This document shows, one piece after another, positions 57,811 through 64,000 of a stretch of 64,000 bases of DNA. The notes beneath the pieces are model-generated. The model worked only from the letters and a program-made list of their open reading frames with translations. It was not told where the DNA came from and did no database searches. The DNA is from Larix kaempferi (taxonomy: Eukaryota; Streptophyta; Pinopsida; Pinales; Pinaceae). Made by a program: the position numbers and the translations under genes. Numbering within the stretch: the first letter of the stretch is position 1; every line of letters starts with the position of its first letter. Where the stretch lies: positions 682,001-746,000 of the forward strand of contig BSBM01000865.1 of NCBI GenBank assembly GCA_027924585.1, written 5' to 3'.

Positions 57811-60267
57811 TCACCAGAGAGCTACTGCTCTTTCATATGGAAAATTGTCAACCTCATACTTTGTTACATATAATCTTAAGCATGTATCCACATTTTTATC
57901 AAGCTTATTCCTCAACTTTGACATCAAAAATGTTAATGCACTAAACATTCTCTCATCCTCCACTGATCCCAAAATCATGGTTTGACATAAATCTACTAAT
58001 TTGAAATACTCTGACATATTTTGCAGTAGAAATTCACTACCACTGAGTGTAGTCCACAATTTTGTAATTGCACCATATTCTAGAGCATTATCCAACTTAG
58101 AAAATTGCTCCCACATTGTATCAGCAAAGCATTGGGCTTGATCTTTCAATTTTTTTCCATCTAAAATACCTTGAATATGTTCTCCATGTATCTCGGTCTC
58201 TCGACAAAAATGGCTCTGCAAAATCTTGATTTTAGCTATAAAGTCAACCTTTATAGTTTTTGAACATTGATGATCGTTCCAATATTGAGGGTATACCACA
58301 GACATGGCCTCCAACAATTAATCTCGAGGAAATCGTTCTCTTATCTCTGATGATAGTGATTTTGCAATTTCTATCAAGCTGCGCCTCACTGAAATCACAA
58401 CATTGTCAAATTGTTCTCTTGACACAGGGCACTCTTTGGTGGTTCTTCCTATTTTGTCATTATAATAAAAAGGAACCATATACCCACGCACTGCCATACA
58501 TAGAAACCCTTTTTCATCAAAATTCAATAAATTTTCATCATTTTCAATATTGATTATCTTAGCCCAATTTGTAAATGCTAGACCTGTAAAAGAATCTGCC
58601 ATCATATACAAATTATCTAATGCAAGGCATGCTATTTTTCTAGCATTTGTGTATTCAACAATATACATCGTGCGACTCTGAGACATCTTCACGAGGCTAT
58701 TCATTTCATGAAGCAGAGGAAGAACTCCAGCCAATGTTAAATATGTCTCTATATCAGTTAATAGAAAGAGAAGAGTTTGAGCTTTCTCTACACTTAGGCG
58801 ATGTTCATACATCACCCCTAGCAAGGATGCATATTCATCGAATAGTCTTTGAGCTGGTCCCTTCAGTGAGATCCATCTTGTATCAACATCTTTTAATAGT
58901 TTGTTTCCATTTGTAACACCATCGACAAATTTTTTAAACTCTGAAAACCATTTGGGACTTTGACAAAAGTATGCATGAACCTCACGTACAAGATATTCAA
59001 CTTTTGAAACCAATGGAAAGTTGCTCACTATTTTAAATGCAAGATTCCTTCTGTGAGCCATACAATGAATACCAATCATATACGGTGAAGCTGAGAGTTG
59101 TAGTCTAGCACAAAGGCCGTTCCTTTGTCCCTGCATTACTGATGTTCCATCTGCTCCGACGCATACCAAATTTTTTGCGATCATTGAATGATCCATACCA
59201 CTAGTTTCCTTCAAAGTATTAATAACAAGTTCATAAATGTTTTCTGCTGTAGAACTTTTGCTCATTTTATGAATTCCAAGTAGATAGGAATTCCTGATAT
59301 GGTAATTGACCGTATAAATGCTCATGCAAATCCATGCAGTATTATCAACAGTTGTAACTTCATCCAAGGACAGTGACAAAAATGTTGCATTCACAATCTT
59401 CTCTTTCATATCATCCTTTTCTACTTGAGCTAGATATTTTCCCCATTCCCAACCACTCGTTAAAGACCAATGAGAAGATGGAAAATTTGGCACTTGAATC
59501 AAAGATAGATATTTCATCATTTTTGGATAATCTGTCATAGGACGACCATTGGATAGGATGTGAAATACAGTGCTTAATTGTATCCACTTCGATAACAAAT
59601 TTTTTTCCATCATCTTTCCGAATTGAGAAGTGATGGTTCCTCCACTTTCATCTAGTTTTCTCTTATTTATTAAGTATTTATTGTATTCCTCTTCACATTG
59701 GAGATGTCGGCTAACAAATTTCCATCTAGCAGTAGATTTCTTCTCATCATTTCCAGTTTTCTTATCATACACCTTCCCAACATGCTTCTCTATTGTGTCC
59801 AGCTTCATTTGCAATTTCACTACCTTGCCAAGTTTCCAACTACATGAAATGCATTTAACTTCTCGTGAGGTCTCATTCTTATTTGTTGGAGGTATCGGTT
59901 CAATAAATGGGAATCTTGATACCCAATCAGATTGGAATTGTCTCCTAAAGTCCCATCAGCCTTTTTTCCTCTTCAGTGAATGGTCTATGTCACCTTGCAA
60001 GGAAAAATCTTCAACATTTGAGCTACCAATTTCTGATGAAAATGCATTTGCCTCACTTTGATCACTAGAGGAATGTATTCTACCATCCATTGTATGTTTT
60101 GCAGATGCATCCTCCAAAGTGTTGACATCTCTCTCATCGATACCTTTCTCAAGAGAGCTTGAACCATGAATATGATGTGGATGATTGGATTGATGTTTTT
60201 GAAAATATGATATTACATCCTTTTGTCTTAATGTTTTATTTTTCTCTCCATGATCCATGTTTGACAT
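57811..60267 (-). pseudogene. hAT-like transposase (zinc-finger / DUF4371-like) with two stops
   Basis: One uninterrupted minus-strand frame of 819 codons starts at ATG 60267 (MSNMDHGEKNKTLRQKDVI). It is broken only by TGA at 59956-59958 and TAA at 58318-58320. A Ser-rich N-terminus leads to a short zinc-finger-like region (CISCSW...IEKHVGK). A transposase core follows, with SLSLDEVTTVDNTAWICMSI, VCVGADGTSVMQGQRNGLC, GIHCMAHRRNLAFKIVSNF and KDVDTRWISL. The C-terminus (SVEDERMFSALTFLMSKLRN, then LRLYVTKYE) matches the hAT dimerisation region. The layout resembles the hAT-derived DUF4371/ZNF862-type proteins common in plants and animals. I saw no terminal inverted repeats or 8-bp duplications. 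It is either a recently dead transposon or a dead domesticated copy. Confidence 0.82.
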
Positions 60268-60269
60268 CT

Positions 60270-61190
60270 TGTTTCTTACTTAATGTTCCACAATTGATAT
60301 TCCAAATCAATATAGAAACCAGAAGGAGGCCTGCATGAGAAAAATGATATAAAATTAGTACAACTGCAATTCCCTATGAGGAGGTTGGTCCTCCACAATT
60401 GCACCAAAAATATACTAAGTGATTAACCTAGGGGCCACTAGAACAACAGGGAACAAACAACACACCACAATAAAAAATTTCCTAAGGTTGTGGTGGTGGG
60501 GATCTGTTGAGTAATTTTGTGAATGGATTCCATTATGTTCCTTGGTGGCTCCTTGAGTAAATATTGTTAGAAGGATACTAACTCTCTCTATATATCCTCA
60601 TGTTTAACTAGCTTATTGACTTGGCTACTAAGAAGAGAACTAATATGATTATGATGTTAATATTGGATCATTGATCGATGAAATAATTTGGAATTTTTTT
60701 CTCCTTTCAACCATCTAATTTGGGATTTATGCTTCCAAAGGGTTTCCTCTTGTCTCTGTCACATTTCTATTTGGGATTGGAGAGAGACATACAATGAACA
60801 GCTTGGGTACTATTGATATCTAGTGAACAACTTTTCCTAATAAAATTCTATAAATTTGATGCACATATTATGAATAAGGAAAAAGGGACATTAACTGTAG
60901 GCATACTACATTGATTCACGTTAGGGCCTACAAAGGTATTGAAACCAGTAGAAGCTGATGTGGACGGTGCAGTCATGGTGCTCATGATTGGCATGGTTGC
61001 AAAAGCACTTGGTCCTACAACAGGTGTGGAAATCCAAGTACTAGGTATCTGATATAACGGTTGAGAAGCAGGAGGTGGTGCAAAGTTGGATGTACTGATA
61101 GGTCCAACAGTAGGTGTAGGAATAGATGCCATCGTTGTTGAACTTGGCATATGTAATGTACCAGTATTGAAACTGAAAGACGAAGTGGTT
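60270..61190. other. Spacer with a Ser/Thr/Pro-rich minus-strand frame
   Basis: Mostly AT-rich. A minus-strand frame at 60848-61150 (MPSSTTMASIPTPTVGPIST and onward) is low-complexity Ser/Thr/Pro-rich. It may be a gag-leader scrap and has no recognised domain. Confidence 0.3.
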
Positions 61191-61253
61191 CCTCACCCCC
61201 TTAAGCCTCACTTTCCCAGGACTTCTAGCCACCTCAACCTACTGTAGATGCCA

Positions 61254-61401
61254 TGTTGAAAACTAGACAGGCCAGGATTCAAAACCATGACGTATTCTTG
61301 GATGATGCGTTGCCTTATCATTTGATCTACATAACCCTTCATCATGGACACCCTCAACAGTTTGTTCTAAAGATGTGGATTGCTACCTCCAAGCTCCAAC
61401 A
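61254..61401 (-). repeat. TRIM-like LTR 3 with tRNA-like boxes
   Basis: Contains an A-box-like TGTAGATCAAATGA and a B-box-like GGTTTTGAATCC about 45 bases apart, the spacing seen in tRNAs. Confidence 0.65.
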
Positions 61402-61467
61402 CCCCCCTTAAGTGCACAATTTGGCTTGGGCTTTCCAGCCATATAAGCCTACTTGGGTATGTTGCCA

Positions 61468-61606
61468 CTTTGAAAACTGGGCAAGTTATGAATCAAACTC
61501 AAGAACTACCCTTGTCGACAAACTGTTGTATCATTGAGCTACATACCCCTTCATGATGAGCAGCTTTAACAATTTGATCTAAGGGTGCAGATTGCCACCT
61601 CCAACA
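61468..61606 (-). repeat. TRIM-like LTR 2 with tRNA-like boxes
   Basis: A-box-like TGTAGCTCAATGATA and B-box-like GAGTTTGATTC about 43 bases apart. The LTR end is mutated (CAAAG instead of CAACA). Confidence 0.65.
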
Positions 61607-61677
61607 CTGCTCTGAACCCTCCCCTCTCCCACTAAGCTACACTTTGGCTTAGGATTTCTAGCCACGTCAACCTACTT

Positions 61678-61690
61678 GGCTTTGATACCA
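61678..61690 (-). other. Best-preserved primer-binding site of the TRIM-like array
   Basis: The minus strand reads TGGTATCAAAGCC directly after LTR 1. It differs from the Copia/Gypsy sites (TGGTATCAGAGC) by one base over 12. Confidence 0.7.
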
Positions 61691-61795
61691 TGTTGAAAAC
61701 TGGATAGGCTAGGAGTCAATCCCATGACCTACCCTCGACTGACCATTGAGCTACATGCCCCTTCATGGTGGGCACCATTACTGGTTCGAAACACA
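61691..61795 (-). repeat. TRIM-like LTR 1, truncated
   Basis: A-box-like TGTAGCTCAATGG (61755-61743) and B-box-like GGGATTGACTCC (61723-61712), spaced 12 bases closer than in the other two copies. The 5' part is replaced by the adjacent 26-bp repeats. Confidence 0.6.
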
Positions 61796-61873
61796 AGATG
61801 CTCTACTTGACACATCCCTCTAGATGCTCTACTTGACACATCCCACAAGATGCTCTACTTGACACATCCCTCT
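61796..61873 (+). repeat. 26-bp tandem repeat, three units
   Basis: Three adjacent copies of AGATGCTCTACTTGACACAT plus CCCTCT (CCCACA in the middle copy). Confidence 0.92.
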
Positions 61874-61985
61874 AGATAGTCCAAATGGTATGAGTCAACT
61901 GGGGGATTCCACCCCTTGTTGGATTGGATATGAGTGTTTTCTAACAGGAAAGATTTTACACCATCTGTGGGAAATGACAGCTCAT

Positions 61986-62165
61986 TCATGCCCCTTCATG
62001 TGAATACTTTGTTGCAAGAATTTCTTCAGGAAATTCTGTTTCAGGAGTAGTTTCTGAAGAAATACCGGGGTTTACCTGCTGTCGTCTAGCTGGCTGAAAA
62101 GGTTCTGTTCTAAATGGTGGAAGGTTTTTAAACCTCCTCGATCTACGAAGCTCTTGATTCTCCAT
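61986..62165 (-). pseudogene. Short basic ORF, possible retroelement gag start
   Basis: From ATG 62165 the frame reads MENQELRRSRRFKNLPPFRT and about 38 more residues to a stop at 61986. The Arg-rich N-terminus with Pro/Glu-rich remainder resembles the first residues of some plant retroelement ORFs. No domain is recognisable. An upstream in-frame Met near 62234 is possible. Confidence 0.3.
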
Positions 62166-62820
62166 GATTATAAATATAAAATAACAGACTAGAACCTGGT
62201 GGCCACTACAACTAGGGGGCAAATAGCACGCCAACTAAAAAGTCGTAAGTATACAAACCAGGAAAACAAAGATGCCTTCCGGAGAAGAGTCTGGGATGAT
62301 GAGGGCCCAGAACAGATCAACGAAGGAAGAAAGACAGTTACCCGGGGTCCACAATACAATGACTAAGGGTGCAAGCGCTGGAATCACCCAACCGCCCTCC
62401 CAAAGACTTGCAAGGGGTTTCCTCCCACGTCTGTCTTAGGTACAACAGATATACCCTCTGCTGTCACCTGTGTATGAACCTAGAGTAAGATACTAAGGAT
62501 ACCACAACACCAAAAACTCCTGGGGGAACAGTCACCGGTCGAATCAGAAAGCGTGGGCAGGGTAGCTAAGCCCAAAACTCGAAAGAGTCCCCAATACGCA
62601 ATCCAATCCTAGCGTATGCTCGAACAGAAAGTAGGAGGAGTTATCCCAACAATCTGATCTCGCAATGACCTACTGCATAGATCCCAGGCAAGTTTTGAGT
62701 GAAATGGGTTTACCTGTGATAGTCTCACTACGATTTTTGCGTAATGTGTGATCTTGAGTGGTTTAAGGTGATTTAAACTCAAGATCCTAACCAAAACTAG
62801 TTGGTGTAGTGTACCCTAAA
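62166..62820. other. GC-richer segment, possible retroelement leader or LTR
   Basis: Base composition is clearly less AT-rich than its surroundings and there is no coding. It lies upstream (minus strand) of the short ORF at 61986-62165, so it could be the 5' LTR and leader of the same lost element. No ends were identified. Confidence 0.3.
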
Positions 62821-64000
62821 AAAGAAAAATGTTTCTATTTCATTTTATTAAAAAGTTTTTAGGGCTGTTATTACTCAAAAAGGGTAGTGCTTTTGTGTCG
62901 CGTGGTTGCAACAAGGAAACAAAAGTGCCATAAAATCAAAACTTTCTACAACAAAGCTCTTTTTCATTTTTTCATTTACTGGAAAGAATAAAAGAACAAT
63001 CAACTAAATTATGATTCAATAAACTGACCACAAACAATGTTTAAGTACAAGAATCAATCACTAAACAAAGTGCTGGAAAATGGACTAAATCGAATGCCAA
63101 AGAAGGATCGATTTTAATGCAAACCTACAACTTAAAATTGAATTGGAATAAATCTATTCTACAGGAATGAATTATACTATGATCAACCTAACAGACTAAT
63201 TGGCACAGAAACAACCACTGTTTTTATTTTATATTTTTAACTCTAATCATAACAAGAAATAAAATCAATACATTAGCTATGATTAGGTGAAATGTTATTT
63301 AGTATTAAAAAACTTAACAAGAAATAAAATGTCTCCAATGTAATTAAATGAAAATTGGGATTTTATGGAGGGGGGATGAGGTTTTTTCTAGGAGTTTCCC
63401 ACTCACTTTATTGGAGTTTAATTTTATTTATTTGATCTATGGATGTCATGGAGATCAAGGGAACCCTAGTGAACCACAACAACATATGTATAATGTCCAA
63501 TATGAAATAGACTCGATCCCTATTTAAATCTATCAATTATCATGGTATATCTCAAAGGTATGATCTACATTGCTTCTTGTTAATTTTGTTAAGGAAAATC
63601 ACAAAATATAACTATAGAAACTTATTGATGATTGACTATACTTGTAAATATCCTTCTACTAAAAGGACAATGTAATAGGTCAATAATTTTACAATTAGAA
63701 AAAGTATGCTTGCTAAAAACAAGCATCCAACCTTTAGGGACAAGACAAACCTTAACTTGTAATATTTGCAAGATGGCCTAGCTTATAGGCCTTTGAAATT
63801 CTCTTACCTAGAGAGAAAATGAAAATTTGAAGTTACCCCTCACATAAATAACTCTACACCACCTATGGAATTCTTTCTTGCTAGAGTAGGTAAATGTGAG
63901 CATGCCTCACAATTTTTCAGCCATTTGCAAGAACTGTTAAGGTTATGTTTCACAACATTTTCCAAAAAAAACTAAAATGTACCTATCATTTCCCACATTT
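62821..64000. other. AT-rich end of window, nothing recognised
   Basis: No coding frames with motifs, RNA genes or repeats visible. A-rich on the plus strand between about 62940 and 63340. Confidence 0.5.

Larger units (their letters stand above)
61196..61795 (-). mobile_element. Tandem array of miniature LTR units (TRIM-like)
   Basis: On the minus strand three LTR-like units alternate with tiny internal regions. LTR 1 is 61795-61691 (5'-truncated), internal 1 is 61690-61607 (84 bp), LTR 2 is 61606-61468 (139 bp), internal 2 is 61467-61402 (66 bp), LTR 3 is 61401-61254 (148 bp), internal 3 is 61253 to about 61196. The LTRs start TGTTGGAG; two end TTTTCAACA and one has CAAAG. The internal regions begin with a tRNA-Met-like primer site (TGGTATCAAAGCC, degraded in two units) and end with a purine tract (TAAGGGGGG before LTR 3). 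No coding. The size is below that usually reported for TRIMs. Unit boundaries come from internal comparison. Confidence 0.75.

Noticed and set aside
61691-61760. A genuine tRNA gene on the minus strand
   Set aside because: A- and B-box-like motifs exist, but spacing is off in this copy, no acceptor stem pairs by eye, and all three copies sit inside LTR-like units.

Overview
The window reads as nuclear DNA of a land plant with a large, transposon-packed genome. A gymnosperm such as a conifer fits best, but that is an inference. It rests on old diverged LTR elements nested in AT-rich non-coding DNA, tRNA-iMet primer-binding sites (TGGTATCAGAGC), spliced plant-type CACTA transposase exons, a plant PPR fragment and a plant-like Cactin fragment. 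I see no intact host gene, no rRNA or tRNA gene and nothing bacterial.

Layout. 1-2.6 kb: a decayed coiled-coil reading frame with a possible 3' LTR, then a Copia integrase scrap. 3.97 kb: a CACTA-type terminus. 5.17-11.31 kb: Copia element A (minus strand, 447-bp LTRs). 11.78-12.21 kb: a Cactin-like pseudogene. 13.13-18.27 kb: Copia element B (plus strand, perfect 5-bp target duplication), whose integrase core is deleted in frame. 18.4-20.95 kb: a long broken coiled-coil gene of retroelement type. 21.92-35.06 kb: a young Ty3/Gypsy chromovirus-like element (minus strand) with two 4,123-bp LTRs, about 1.2% diverged by eye, and target duplication ACAAG.

36.7-37.7 kb: minisatellites and a long foldback. 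38.0-43.6 kb: a multi-exon CACTA/En-Spm transposase-like gene (minus strand) whose exons join in phase, with a 3.4-kb intron. 43.79-45.37 kb: a solo LTR with target duplication ACATC. 44.76-48.53 kb: a recent 1,888-bp tandem duplication carrying part of that solo LTR plus a dead LINE 3' end. 48.70-55.42 kb: an old Gypsy element (plus strand) with a repeat-rich 2.66-kb LTR, truncated in integrase. 55.42-55.77 kb: AT-rich 40-bp repeats with a near-perfect hairpin. 55.9 kb: a PPR scrap. 57.81-60.27 kb: a hAT-like transposase frame of 819 codons with only two stops. 61.2-61.8 kb: a tandem array of miniature LTR units (TRIM-like) whose LTRs contain tRNA-like A/B boxes. The last kilobase is AT-rich and empty.

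The parts do not form a pathway. They are a layered record: Copia insertions with LTRs about 8% diverged, then the Gypsy insertion (about 1.2%), then the local tandem duplication (about 0.8%). The most unusual items are the TRIM-like array with tRNA-like LTRs, the integrase-less but frame-preserving Copia B, the foldback at 37.5 kb, the phase-consistent CACTA gene and the hAT-like frame.
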